NCBI GenBank assembly: GCA_023897205.1
Contig: JAHWDD010000009.1
Coordinates: forward strand, 930,001 to 994,000
Direction of reading: 5' to 3'
DNA: 64,000 nucleotides
Source of the DNA: Exophiala sp. HKRS030
Lineage: Eukaryota; Ascomycota; Eurotiomycetes; Chaetothyriales; Herpotrichiellaceae
The notes under the pieces were generated by a model. It did no database searches. It had not been told where the DNA came from and worked only from the letters and a program-made list of their open reading frames with translations. Below, piece by piece: positions 11,404 to 23,638 of the stretch (its first letter is position 1; each line of letters opens with the position of its first letter). The translations under genes were made by a program, and so were the position numbers.

Positions 11404-11954
11404 GCTGGCTGCTTTCGGTGCTCTTCTTGTTGTAACTTGAGGATAACAGGTATATGGTGCTCTGGTCGGGCAAAGTCACTTTGCAGAAACAATCCAAGGG
11501 TGTGAAGAGGATGATTCCTCGGTACAGCTGATGACAAGGAGCCGTTTTGTAGTGTCTCGCAGTGTCGTGATCATCATCCGGGAGCATTTCCACCAGTCAA
11601 CACCCGAGGTTCCTGAACTCCAACCTCACTCCACACCGTCAAGAATTCTATCTACTCGATGGACAGCTGAAAGACTCCCTCCGAAGTCAGAAACACCGGC
11701 ATGAAGCCGCGGCTATCTCGCCTTTCTTTTACCTGGCGATGTACCAACAAGCCAGTGCGGTGGGTGGCATTCTCCACACTACTCGTGATGAAAGTTCCTT
11801 ATTGGCATTGCCATTATATTTGTCATTTGACGAGCACAGTTACATTGTCGTATTGGTATGTTGACTAGAGGGCTGATATTTAGCTCATCACCTAAGTCAG
11901 GAATAACTACTGAAGTAGTACGTAGCCAAGGCTGTATGTAGCCTGTCGAGTCAA
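11404..11954. other. intergenic region
   Basis: Between the SDR start and the 3' end of the Zn2Cys6 factor gene (both -). Likely the SDR promoter and the regulator's 3' UTR. No additional gene recognised. Confidence 0.5.
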
Positions 11955-14770
11955 CTAGAGGTCTGTAGAAAAGTCCTCTGCAAAATTCTGACCCATAATT
12001 TCCGTCAAGTCATAGTCCCAGAAGAAGTCGCTATCCGGGAAGATCAGACTCGGTGACAGTGTATTGCCGTTGAAGGGATAGACTTCATTGTGGTTATTAA
12101 CCGGAGCATCTACTGCTGCACTCCCCGACTGGTCTTGAAGGTGGTGGTCCATCTGAGACTGTATGTTTTCCGAAGCGTTCTCAGGTATGGCTCCTCCTCC
12201 CCCTCCTCCTCCTCCTCCTCCACCACCACCACCACTCGATGCGGGCCCGGCCCACGCGGGAGGCACGATCTGACACGTTCCCTGAGCGGCCTCTTGTGGG
12301 ATCTTTTGGAATGCGGCGGTGTAGTAGGCGGAAATGAAACGGGCCGCGAGGTATTTCTGTTGGAGTTCTCTCAGAATGAGGAGTGCGAGGTCGACCTTTT
12401 GAGAGGCCAGGTGTTGCTTGAATCCCGAGCTCCACAACCGATGAAGAAAGAGGATTGAGAGAACGATGATGAGTATCGTTGCACTGGAAATTCTCGCGTC
12501 AGCAACAACCAGAACCTCCAAAGGGGAGGGTGGGTGTATAGTTTACCTTTCAGGTGGTAGAGCGCTGACCAAATCTTCCTCAGCCAGACTCCTCAGGATG
12601 TCAGTAGCAGCCGATGCCGAAGCCAGACACCTATCCCATGCAGCAGCAGCAGCAGCAGCAGCAACAGCAGAGTCTTCATCATAGTTCCCTGCCAAAGCCA
12701 TGGGCGCCTTTTTGTTGAAGACGAGTGGCTTGTATATTAAGATGGTGAGTACGCTAGAAAGGGAAGGGGATTGTTAGCTGAGGTCTTGTAAACCGAAGGA
12801 AAGGAAATGTCAAGACGTCAACCAAAACACTTACTGATACGTGATGTGAACAAAGTACTTGTGGACCTTTGCGACCTGGGATGATTCTCCTGGGCCGGTA
12901 TCCAGGGAGATGGCTTCAGTTCGACACATGGGAGCCAAGTTTGCGTACCAGTTTTGTAGTTCTGAATCGAGGGTTTGAAAGTCTGCCGTCGTGGGTGGAG
13001 GGACTTTGAGAGAGGGACGGTACAGACAATTGAGCGCATGGCCCATGATTTTGGTCGCCTGCAGCAATTCCAAAAATATGGGTGAGACTTGTTCACAATC
13101 TTGTACCGTCGTGGCGGCTCCCGCACTGAGATCCGATAACAAGGCAGGGTCGGTCTTGAAGTCGTCCAGTGAGACATCCGGGACATCACAATCCTCGGCC
13201 ACGATCCGGCACGGCCGACCCATACCCAAAGCGACATAACGATCACGATAGACACAACACGACCAGACCCTACGCCAGAGACGTCGGGTGGAAAGTGGAA
13301 TGTTGCTCCTCCCTGGGTCCCTGTGGAATCCGAGAGCCTGGCCCAGGTTGATGGCGACCCCGATCCAGTGCCAACTGTCGACCCTGTCGTGTGTGTTGCC
13401 AAACCAAAACCCCATCAGCAATACCGATTGGACCAGGCAGGTCTTGTCGGCTTCGTATTCGAAATCGTATAGTAGCTAGGGTGTAGAGATACAAGTAATT
13501 AGAACTCTCGCGGGGGCTTTCTGAAACAAAAACATGACAGGGTCGTCCAGGCTCTGCCGGGTTTTACTCACCTTGGCACGAAGATAGAATCTTCTTTTAA
13601 GAGCAACTATTGAAGGTGCTCCTGATCGTTTTAAACCTTGAGGAGAGATGTACTAGATAAGAAAACATGTCAGATTCTGAGTGTGAGCCTTCAATGATGT
13701 ATCCAGTATCGAGTAATAAGAAATAGTAAAAGGAAAAGGGGGGGGGAAGTAAAAACTCACACTACTCGCTGCGAGAAACATGCTCTGAAGAAGTAAGAGG
13801 CTGAGTTGTGATGACGGTGAAGGTCCTCCGTCCCGGAGCTGTTGCTCATACTGTTTGAAAAAGGCATAAGGGTCGATGACGGGCAACAGTGGATGAACGT
13901 GTCGAAAGTATAGAGTGATCAATTCGCCTAGCAAATCCTCACTTTCGATCTCAAAGGCTCCCTTTGCTTGAAGAAATGCGAGATCCTCCGGGGCCAGTGT
14001 GGCCTTGTTCGCCGGTGGGACCACGTAATGTGCACAAGAGGCGATTTTGCTATCCTTGACGGCGTTGAAGATGAATCTCATGCCTTGAGTTTCCCCTGCG
14101 ACGAGTAAAGATTGGGTATCATTAATGGATTGTTGACGTGGTGACTTTTTGTTGTGGAAGGGTCGAACTCACCAACGTAGATGTGCGTTCTGGCGCCGTG
14201 ACCTGCTACCTGATGATCAACAATGTGCCTGTAGCCTGCCACGTTGGATTCAAAATCCTCTGCCTCGACGCTACTGGGACGGTCAAAGGGTGTCTCCTCG
14301 GGGTGTGACGTATGTGATGGTATCGACGATGGCGGTGCTGCAGTATGATTGTTATGGCCGATGTTTGTTGAAGAAGTTCCAACAGACATAACAGCAGCAA
14401 CAGGCGAGCGGAGACGTCTCGGTTCTTCTTCATCATGCACATTAGTAGTAGGAGGAGTATTGGGGTGATTGTTGTCGTTGTTGGGGACAGTGGTGGTGGT
14501 GTCGTTGGGGGTGGTTTGGCCGCCGGTCGTCGTCGTTCCCCTCTCTCCTTTTCTGGGGCGTTTATGCCTACCCCTGGCCGACACGTGAAGAACACAGACA
14601 CTCTGATCCTGTTGGCAATTGAAGCATGGTCTTCCACTTGAAACGACGTTGCAGCGGACTTTTCTCGCGTGGCAGGCCGTGCATGCCACCGGTGCCCTTC
14701 TCTTGGGATGAGACGGCGTCGTATTGGGGGAAGATTCAAAAGACAAGACGCGAGACATCGACTGGTACAT
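11955..14770 (-). CDS. Zn2Cys6 transcription factor with fungal_trans domain
   Basis: Six exons (14770-14173, 14095-13761, 13652-13572, 13475-12835, 12753-12547, 12483-11955) join exactly into 796 residues. The zinc cluster starts at Cys30 with spacing CX2CX6CX8CX2CX6C (CTACHARKVRC..CFNC). A long Thr/Asn/Pro linker follows. The middle homology region begins near LGELITLYFRHVHPLLPVID and continues through GFWFGNTHDRVDSWHWIG, LGQALGFHRDP and RRLWRRVWSCCVYRDRY, typical of xylanolytic/cutinase-type regulators. Later exons encode an Ala run (AVAAAAAAAWD), a 14-residue Gly run (about residues 700-713) and an acidic, aromatic C-terminus (FPDSDFFWDYDLTEIMG) that may activate transcription. The target pathway is unknown; the next gene upstream is a chitinase and downstream an SDR. 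Confidence 0.88.
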
Positions 14771-15437
14771 GGTGTTGTTTGTACCTAGGTAACTTTTGTA
14801 CTCGTTAACGAGGAACAGTCCTTTCTGGAGGGGGAAACTTAAAGATCTGGGGGTTTCATTACGGAGTATAGAATATCCCGGGGGGGGGGAACGGTGTGAA
14901 AATGCGGGATGAGATGGTACAGTATGAGCACAACCAGTACGTAGTCTGGGTCGAGACGAAGTGGATAGTGGAGCGAATTTGCGGAGTATGAAATGATATA
15001 ATTGGCTCTCGGTTATTCGGCGTTATAGCCTTTTCTTCGGTTATATGGCCTCGTCAGCCTGATCACTTTTATGAGGTATTGTACTCATTCATCAATGAAA
15101 ATCGAACACACCACGTAAAGACATACAAAGAAATTCGAGCCATGTATATCATATGAAAAAATAATGGCTACATCACATAGGTCAAGAGAGGGTCAAAGAT
15201 CCGTTCAACGATCAATGATATGAATAGAAATAGAATTGTTCCCAAAAACATATTGACACTGCAACAGGTAAATATAGACAAATACAAAACCCGAAAAAAC
15301 GCTCGCTCATGACTTATGCTTTCTCTCTACCGTCACATGCCTTTTTCTTGCCATCACAGAATCACTCGTTGTGCTAGATTCCAAAGTTTCAAGAGGGGTA
15401 TTATGCTCAAAAAAAGATAGATCTCACACACTTTTTC
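14771..15437. other. intergenic region with TACGGAGTA words
   Basis: Between the regulator start and the chitinase 3' end. AT-rich. It contains TACGGAGTA at 14860-14868 and CGGAGTA at 14982-14988, plus a run of nine or so G at about 14880. No gene seen. Confidence 0.5.
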
Positions 15438-18058
15438 TTAAATCAACAGACCCGCAACAGCAACAAGCGCGCCAAATGCAACAGTCATCTTCGAGCTGGG
15501 CAGTTGTTGTGAAGCAGCACCCGTGAACGTAGCGACGGCAGGGGAGACGGGGCTTGAGTGTGAGCCCGAGGTAGGAGACGCAGGTCCTGAGACACCTAGC
15601 CAGGCGCTGTTGCTACCCTGAGATGTCGCGACGGGCGCAACAACGGGCGACACCGAGGTTGCGACAGGGGCGACGGGAGCCACAGGTGTAGACACCTTGG
15701 GGGCCGCGGACGGGGCAGGACGAGTTTCGGTGACGATTGGTCCAGTGACGGTGACAAAGGTGCCTGTGGGGCTAACCTGTGCGAAGCCAGCCGGGCTGGA
15801 TTCGACAGGGACAACTGTCTGCGTGATGGGGGCAGCCCCGGTCGGTTGAGGGATCGTCAGGGTGACCGTGATGGTTGGGCCACATGCAGTGCAGGTGGTG
15901 ACGGTCGTGGTGAAGCCAGATGGGACCCCGTTTGGTCCTGTAGGCCAGACAAACGGTGTCGAGGTTGGCTTGAGGGTGATTGTCGTTGTCAGAGTGAACG
16001 TCTTGGTGACGAAGCCAGTCGGGCAGACATCGATGTAGCTTGTCGTGATGACGGTGACTGTGGAGTCTGGGGCAACAGTCGACGATGCAGGCGTGGTGAC
16101 TGGAGCTGAAGTGGTCCAATCCTCCCACGGTGCGCCGGGTGTGGTCGTCGTGGTTTGGCTAATCGGGCTAACTGGAGAAGTCGAGGTGGCTACGGTGGTG
16201 GTGGTGGTGGTGGTGGTCCAGTCCTCCCAAGGAGCGGTGGCCAAGCTCGAGCTCGTGGTGCTCTCACTGATTGGACCGACGGCAGAAGATGAGGTGGTGG
16301 AAAAGGAAGAGGTCCAAGCCCAGGTCGATGGAGTTGAAGTAGAGCCGCCAATCGGTCCCACTTGAGAGCTCGAAGTCGTGGTAGTCTGGGAGCTCAAGCT
16401 GCCAGACGTGGTCGTCCAAGCCCAAGTGCTGCTAGTGCTGCTCGAGGTTGAACCGCCAATCGGGCCGACTTCAGAGCTCGAAGTTGTGGTGCTCATGCTG
16501 CTAGATGTGGTCGTCCAAGCCCAAGTGCTGCTGGAGGATGTTGTGGTGGAGCCGTTGATTGGTCCGATTTGAGAGTTCGAGGTAGTGGTGGTCGTCTGGA
16601 CGTTGCTGGTGGTTGTCGAGGTAGTCGTTGGAACGACAGCTACGGTAGTGGTGGTGGCGGTGGTAGTGGTAGTTGTGGTGGGGACCGCGGCCCAGGTAGT
16701 TGTAGTTGTAGTTGTAGTTGTGGGCACGGGGATCGTGGTAGTGGTAGTGCTTGACGTTGTAGTTGTAGTTGTCGTCGTGGTAGTCGTGGTAGTGGTTGTC
16801 GTTGTGCTGGTCGTGGTGGTGGTGGTCGATGTTGTTGTCGTCGTCGTCGTAGTGGCTTGACCAGGGCACGAAATACCATTCATAATATCCTTGATGTTCT
16901 GGGCATAGCTCTTACCGTTGATCTGGTTGTTGTTCGAATAAGTCGCTTCCCAAACCATAACACCTCCGAAGACTGGTGAATATTGCGCTCCGCAGGCATA
17001 CGAGGTGATCAGAGCCTGGGCCTCGTTGAGATCAAGATAGTCTTGAGGATGAGCAGCAGAAGGAGATCCTGGAAGACCGACGAACAATTTCACGTTCTTG
17101 TTCATTGAGTACTGTTCGAGCCAGTTGACCCAGCCGTATGAGATATCAGTGGTCGTGCTCAACGAGCCAGATGAGAACAATGAAGCAGCTGAGCAGCTGT
17201 CGGTGTTGTAGTATTGTACAAACCTGAAGGATTTGTTAGCCTCAATCGTCTATATTACTCTGGCACCCTGGGTTTCATCCATACACATAGTCAAACTCCG
17301 AGTTCATGATGGCGCTATCCAGATGGGCATCCGGGACCACGCACTGTGGTGCACCAGAAATGTAAAACTGCTTGCCCGAGTAGGTACCGAACTTGGCTCT
17401 CAGCTCGTTGACCAAGTCAGAGTAGAAGGCGTCACTTCCAGACTCGATATCCAGATCGAATCCGTCAACGATAACGTCGGTTCCGAAGGGTCTCGGGAAA
17501 AGCGTCTCGGTGGTGTCTTGTGGTGGACCGTATGCGCCCCAGAGAAAGTCTGCAAATGCTTGCGCAGAAGTTGTCGAGGCGATGAAGTTGCCGGGGCTAT
17601 CACCTCCCAATGACACGAGGATCTTTTTGCCTGCCGCTTGACACACAGGGATGTCCTCGGCGATTTGCCAACAATTTGTGAACATCTTGGTTTGCGTGCC
17701 ATCTGGGGATTTCCAATATGGGCTTCCGCAAGCATTGCCGTAATTGGTGCCGGGGTACCCATTGTTGCCAGCCTGATCCGGGAAGGTATTGACAAACCCA
17801 ATAGGGATAACATCGAAGGCCGTATCCTGGCAAAAATCTGCCAGACGGTTTTGGCTTGGTCCTTGTCCCTGTACAACATCAGCCTGGTTCTTCACCCACA
17901 AAGCATCCCCCGTCCATCTTTACCCAGTAGACAGCCAATTCCAGTCCGCTGGCTCGTTTCACAGGGACAGAGCGGGTTTCGAGGATCGGCGAAGCGAGTG
18001 CTGTTGAAAGGAAAGTGGTTATGGCCAGCAAGCTGGCGGCTGATACGGTTGTATGCAT
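15438..18058 (-). CDS. GPI-type GH18 chitinase (class III, ChiA/CTS1-like)
   Basis: Endochitinase of the cell wall. Exons 18058-17924, 17868-17285 and 17223-15438 give 834 residues. The signal peptide MHTTVSAASLLAITTFLSTA is followed by the GH18 barrel (about 30-330). The first splice restores AVYWGQGPSQNRL, and the catalytic motif DGFDLDIE (DxxDxDxE) is present. Later barrel motifs include QFYISGAPQCVVP, FVQYYNT and GGVMVWEATYS. After SCPGQ comes a long Thr tract and Ser/Thr-rich repeats, then conserved TVTVITTSYIDVCPTGF and TTTVTTCTACGPTITVT segments, and a hydrophobic C-terminus (MTVAFGALVAVAGLLI) typical of a GPI signal. An upstream in-frame Met at 18259 exists, but the signal peptide begins at 18058. 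It probably remodels the wall at septa or during growth. Confidence 0.93.
16100..16860 (-). repeat. Ser/Thr-rich tandem repeats and Thr microsatellite inside the chitinase
   Basis: The chitinase stalk holds a Thr-codon tract (about 16600-16860) followed by five imperfect units of the type xVGPIxGST..STWAWTT, drifting to APWEDWTT in the last two. The pattern indicates unequal crossing-over or slippage, and the copy number is likely to vary between strains. Confidence 0.8.
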
Positions 18059-20352
18059 GATCGATAGACTCGAGCCAAAAAAGGGTGAAATGAACGAAAC
18101 AACTACCAAAAAAGCAAAATAAAAGAGTGACTGGGCTACAAGAGGCCCGTTGTTGAAAGACTGGACGCAAGCACGAAGCTCACAGCGCGATGTTAAGGAC
18201 CGTGGACGTGGAAAAAAGAGTGGAAGGGAAAAAGAACGAGGGGAGAAAGAAACGCACAAGTCACCAGGAGGCCATATGGATGTAGTCAGGTTACAAAGAG
18301 GTCATGGCTTGCCCCGAGTCCTGTCCTGCCACAGCCCACCGTACCTTGCAGCAATGACCGCATCTCTTCTTTCTCTCCACCGTCAAATCTGGAACAATTC
18401 ATCTCTCTGCCCCGTTCCAAACACGACTCTGTGGATGCTCGCCAGTCAGCAAATGGGACGGGCTGATTTCCCAGAGTAATGCCGCCCGGCTAACGCAGGT
18501 ACCCTCTGGAGGGGAGAACCAATATTGCAACTCTACAGGTCGAAGTGGTCTCTCGAGAATAGTCTTTGACCTTACAGGTGTCAGGGGGGCGGCAGAGAGT
18601 GGAGGCTGGCTTGAGGGATGCCCCGTCCTCAGAGAGGTTAGGTGTCGCGCCATGAAAAGTACTTATGTTCTGACGGGGGGGTGAAGACGGTGATGGCGCC
18701 GAAAGAGGTCAATGACCTGGCGGCATGGCAGAAAAGCTTGGTTGCTGACCGGTGAGGATTTGCTGGACTCCGTAGCCACGCGACTTGCGCAACAGTCAAA
18801 TCTCGGGACGAAGGCTGAGGATGGATCCAGACGACGCGATGTAGGGAAAGCGATTTGATGAAGAAAAAAACAACTTCACACCAGGGGTACACCATCTTTC
18901 CTCTTTGGGAATAGCGTGACATGTTCAGGGGCAACCGAGCGCGCTCGGCTCCAACTCCATATCATCAATCCAGGCCTTCCAGGATACAAACCTCGTAGCG
19001 CGCGCGCAGACTCAAGATGGCTTGCTCCGGGGGACTCAGACCACGGATCACTCTCGAACGGTACCGAAGGCACGTAAGTCAGTGCTTCGTACGCTTGACG
19101 ATCTGTGGTTACTCTTGTTCAAAGCCACCACCGCACAGGCGCGATGGCTGGTGACGGTGGTGCCGATGAGCATGAAAAGGCTGGGGAAATTGCTCACCAG
19201 GGGACGTGAAAGTGTAAAAGACTACTCCGTACTGAGTATTTCGTACAAAGGGTGGCCTTCGAGACTCGAAACATTCTCACGCTCCGTACTGCAACGTTTC
19301 ATCAGCTTTTTCGGCATCGGAAAGCCTGGAAGTGACCCACGACCTTCGGCCCAAATCAATCGAAATTTACTATTCCTTAATTAGTATTGCAAGTCTGCTT
19401 CTCTGGGCAAGGGAATATGGGCATGAAGTACTCCTTAGAACAGAGGGCCTAAAACGAATACCGTACTGTACATGTACCATCTCTTGACCGAGCAGCCGAA
19501 ATTTTGGCCCAGTCCACATGGATGCCTGCCTCGGTATGGAAATACCGAATCGAGCTAGATACAATAGACTTGTCTCAAATGAAACCACAATACTTGGATA
19601 GGCGACACTACTTTAAAAGCTCGAGGCTGCTCCGTTCTACAATCAGGTAGCAGCAGGGCGTGAGTGCGAAGATCTTTGTGGCAAGGAGATTGCATTCTTC
19701 GAACAAAATCTTACCAAAACAATCGCTATCGTCGAGTTCCATGACCTCAGCCGTACTGAATTTGACTCTGGCACCTCCTCTGCTGGCGGGATGCAATCTT
19801 TGAGATCAACATGTAACATTGGAAATGATGTAACGGTGTCCATAAGATTCTGGTCACGTCTTGTTTTGTTAATTCACAATGATTCGTGTGGAACCGACGA
19901 TCATGTCGATCAGACTTTCAAAGATAACCGAATCGCTTACCTTATTCATCCTGCAATACAATGAAAACGACATGCCACATTGAGTACTAAGTCCACACGA
20001 TCCAGCACAAATCACAAGAGGTAGGATCATTATGCGCAACCAAATTTTTGTGAGACTGTTCCAGCTCAGAGCCGGTGTCGGAAAAAATTTACTTTGAAAA
20101 TAGATATGTAAACGGTATTCTTAGCAGTGGACATCGAATCGCAGTCTTTACGCTGCGTTCGATGATATACTAATGAGCAATCATCTTCTCTGATGGCTCG
20201 TCGAGCTCGATACGCCGGCCGAACTAAATCGTTAGAGGCCCGAATTTTATAAGAGAACTTTAATGGAAGTGTTCGAGAAACAGATCCCTCTTTGTCCTTT
20301 CCAATCGTAGCCGGCTGCGAACATTCTACACATACACTTTAACAATCTTAAA
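18059..20352. other. 2.3-kb gene-free region
   Basis: Upstream of the chitinase and downstream of the permease gene. No frame shows a domain or plausible exon chain. TACTCCGTA is present at 19223-19231. The left part should hold the chitinase promoter; the rest shows no recognisable structure. Confidence 0.5.
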
Positions 20353-22099
20353 TCAGGGTGTCTCGGCCGGTCCTTTCTCTGGAGCAACTGACTCGCGTTG
20401 AATGTCTTCACTGCCCGTCTCGGCATTGATCTCTTTAATTGGTCCTGTAAAGCGCCGTCGAGCTCGAATGTAATAGTTGATAATTGCCAGAACCATAACA
20501 CCCACGAATACTGGAGAGGCATAATTCATGTTCTGGCTCGTGACCGGTAACATCGGTGGGAAGGGAAGGAAGATGATGAGGAAAATGCAGAATATAATCG
20601 CAATGATGTTGATCATCAAGCCGAATTTGCCCAATGTCCACGGGCCGAATCTGATTGGATTACTCGAGCTGAAGCGGCGTATAGCGAACATGAGCGTCGG
20701 GATGGCGTATGAGAAGTAGAAACCCAAAGTAGTGAGCGATATGAGCGCATTGAACGCAGTTGTCGAGCCAATGTTGATCAGCGAGAGTAGAGACACCGAG
20801 ACGAAAATTGCGAGGACCGCATTTGTCGGAGACCTGTTGTGAGGCGTTATACGAGAAAAGAATCCGGAGAAGGGCAGTCCTTTGTCTCGTGCAAATGCCC
20901 ATATCAGTCGAGACACTGACGCCATGCAGCCAAAGAGGTTCATCGTGAACACGACAATAACGGCGGTCATCATCGCAGTTGCTGCTTTCCGGTTGTTGGT
21001 CGCCTGCAGAAAAACGCCAATGATGGGAAAGCCTGTTGGATTGTTCAAGACCGCATCGGCATCGGTGATGGAGTATAAAACGGTCAGAATGTATGAAAAG
21101 CCAGCCGTTCCGTTGATGATCACTGACCACAACATTGCGCGAGGGACGTTGAGAGGGGCATTGTATGCTTCTTCTGACATCTACATATCATTAGGTCACT
21201 GGATCACGACGAAAATCTTGTAGGACAGGGGCACTTCGAATGGAAGGAAGATTCGCTTACATGAACGACAGCATCAACACCAGCCAGAGCGAATGCTGGT
21301 GTCAAGAAGCCCAAGCAGAAACTCACTCCGTCACTAGGCCACCCGCCTCCATTGATGAGGGTGCCCCAAACATCGTGGTTGTCAGCTTTGTCACTTGTAG
21401 CAAGAATGCCGATCGTGACGAGGAAGAAGAACAACACGTGGAGTCCGCCCCCCAAGGTTTCCCACAGAGGCAGGAGCTTCTTCCCGATAGTGGTTCCTAT
21501 GGCTGCGATACCTGCGGCAGCAATCATCATCAATGTTGCATGCCAACGCTTCGCGTCATATCCAGAGTAATTCAGCACAGCAACACCCTGGATCATAGTA
21601 GCGATCAAGAAGGAAACCGAAGATACACCGCCAACCCATCCAGTGATTGTGATCCACCCTTGAATGTAGCTGATGATCGCACGCCATCTGAAGGGTGCGT
21701 GTTCAGCAGTCCAGTGATACTGGGCTCCTGCAATTGGCGAGCTTGCGGGAAACTGTTAGTGTGCGTTTCGATACTACCACCAACGTGATCACCTACATGG
21801 AAGCCATCTCAGCCATCGACGTGGTGATTGCCAGTGTGCCCAAAACGGACACAATGAACCCATACACGACCGAGGCAGGTCCTCCATTCAAATATGCCCC
21901 TGCAAATAGCGCACTCGTTGCTTCCCAAGTGCAGAGAGTGCATGCGGACATGCCCAAAAGAGCCCAGAAATTCCATTCTCGCTATTGACATCACATTAGC
22001 AAGCTGAGCAATAACACAATCAAAGAGCTTGTTCACCTTCAGCACCTCCTTCTTTCCTGCAGCCTCCAAAGCAGCAGCATCTGAACTATAAGCAGTCAT
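20353..22099 (-). CDS. APC-superfamily amino acid/GABA/choline permease
   Basis: Plasma-membrane permease of the Uga4/Hnm1-like amino acid-choline transporter family. Four exons (22099-22037, 21981 to about 21797, a long exon from the SPIAGAQYHW region to about 21227, and about 21180-20353) read through without interruption. The N-terminus joins KKEVLK to REWNFWALLGMSACTLCTWE. The family signature AEMASI-SPIAGAQYHWT is restored by choosing the inner acceptor CCGCAAG. About 12 hydrophobic helices are seen, including GVSFCLGFLTPAFALAG, MSEEAYNAPLNVPRAM and FACMASVSRLIWAFARDKGLP-like sequence (GCMASVSRLIWAFARDKG). The C-terminal tail is hydrophilic (EINAETGSEDIQRES). The substrate cannot be assigned. 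Upstream GATA sites suggest nitrogen control. Confidence 0.88.
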
Positions 22100-23638
22100 T
22101 GTGGGTGATCAAATTCGTGCAATCAACGTCACCCTGCAGAGAAGAAGAGGAGAGAGATCAGTTTTCACAAGTAATTCAGAGAAGTTCACATTGAGAACCA
22201 GGAAGCTGGGGTCCAGATCAATTATATCTGCACGACACAACAAGTGCCCTGCACCCTGCATCCAATGTGGCGCGACATAGCGAAACGCTGTAGCACCGAA
22301 GCTAGCTGAGCAAGGCAGGAGCGAAATACATCCTGAACATATGCATTCGTTGTGAATGGTTTCGGCAGGCATTGTGCTGGCATGAGTGAACATGGTTCAT
22401 CGCAACTAATTGTTTTTGTCAAACGTGAGAGGCAACCCCTTCGCGCGGGGACTGGGATGAGGTGTGATATGACCCTGTCATCAAGGATGTGGCACCTCTT
22501 TGGCACTGGTTTCGGCCAGTCACGCATCACTATATGGGGCGCGGATCAGGCCCAAAAAGTTCGTTTACTGACGCCAAAGCCAAAAGCTGTCGGGATTGTC
22601 TGCGCTAATCAGCGCCTGAACGACATCCCCGTAGTGGTCAAGGCCTGTCACCGGAAAAGTCCCGGCAAGACCCTTGAGCTTATCAAGGATAAAGGTGGGA
22701 GTAGATCACTTATAATCCGAAGCCTTGCTGGAATCCACAGCTACATGTCGAGTGCCAGTGATCACAATATCAGGAACTCCAACTAGTTTCCATTTGAAAA
22801 TAGCAATAAAGCTGGGTCCGTGGCCACTTCAAGTCGACGGAAAAGAGAATCCTGAGTTGTTGTGATTGCGAATGGTGCGATTAGCAAGGGTTCATCGCTT
22901 ACCTGGAGGAGAAGCGACGCTAGTGTCAGCCAGCATTATTTCTCAGACCTTGAAGGTGACCAACAACATGTGCTATCCCCATGTAGTGAGCAAGGATGTT
23001 TTTTGTCCATGCAAATGTAACATGCAAGTGTTGGAATCAGCCTTCTCATGGGAGTGATCTCCTGCAATGTGGCCTAAGCGAGGGCAAAGGAAAAGAGCGA
23101 GGATCTCACCGCTTCGATACGCTTGCAGAGACCATCGACCATAGCTGGCATTCTAGCGAAAATGTCGTACCGAGGGTGTTGAATCCTCTATGGCAGTGGC
23201 TGCTTGCATTGATGTTGGGCATCCCATTGCCTGGCGATGCAGAGAGGGCATTCGAGGCTGCGGTCTACGGAGGCGCCCTCTCCTTGACGAAACATAGGCC
23301 TTCAATGGTGGATATGTAATGCGAGGCATCATATACGTATTCTTAGCTTCGTAAAAGTTGGCTGTTGGACTGTTTGGGCATGTGCTGATCCAAAACACAC
23401 TGTATTTTATTACTCCGTGGTGGTGAGTGAGTGCTTGAAACGGCCGCGGCTCCAGGGCTCGTTCACTCTAGAAAATGTTGCTCACCGCCCGTCGGCAATA
23501 ACCCGTCACCGCCTACACTTTTTAGCACGGCAGAATTTTACAATTTTCCAAAGTGAAGACTCGGGGCCTCCATGCGACCGCGACAACATCTCACCACATC
23601 CTAAAAACTACCTGAGTACTCTCTTATCAATACTCAAG
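22100..23638. other. 1.5-kb divergent promoter region
   Basis: Between the permease (-) and the NAP-family gene (+). It holds a facing GATA pair at 22680-22692 and a short inverted repeat GCGCT-AATC-AGCGC near 22606. A 144-codon open frame at 22352-22786 resembles nothing and is treated as chance. Confidence 0.5.
22680..22692. promoter_or_regulatory. facing GATA pair (TTATC AAG GATAA)
   Basis: Two GATAA cores in inverted orientation, three bases apart, about 580 bases upstream of the permease start. Fungal GATA factors such as AreA/NIT2 bind HGATAR, often in pairs, in promoters of nitrogen-source permeases. Function is inferred from position only. Confidence 0.4.

Noticed and set aside
16585..16860. 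Val-rich open frames on the + strand opposite the chitinase
   Set aside because: They are the antisense shadow of the Thr-codon microsatellite in the chitinase stalk.
22352..22786. 144-codon open frame upstream of the permease
   Set aside because: No family resemblance; it lies in a promoter region and carries the GATA pair.
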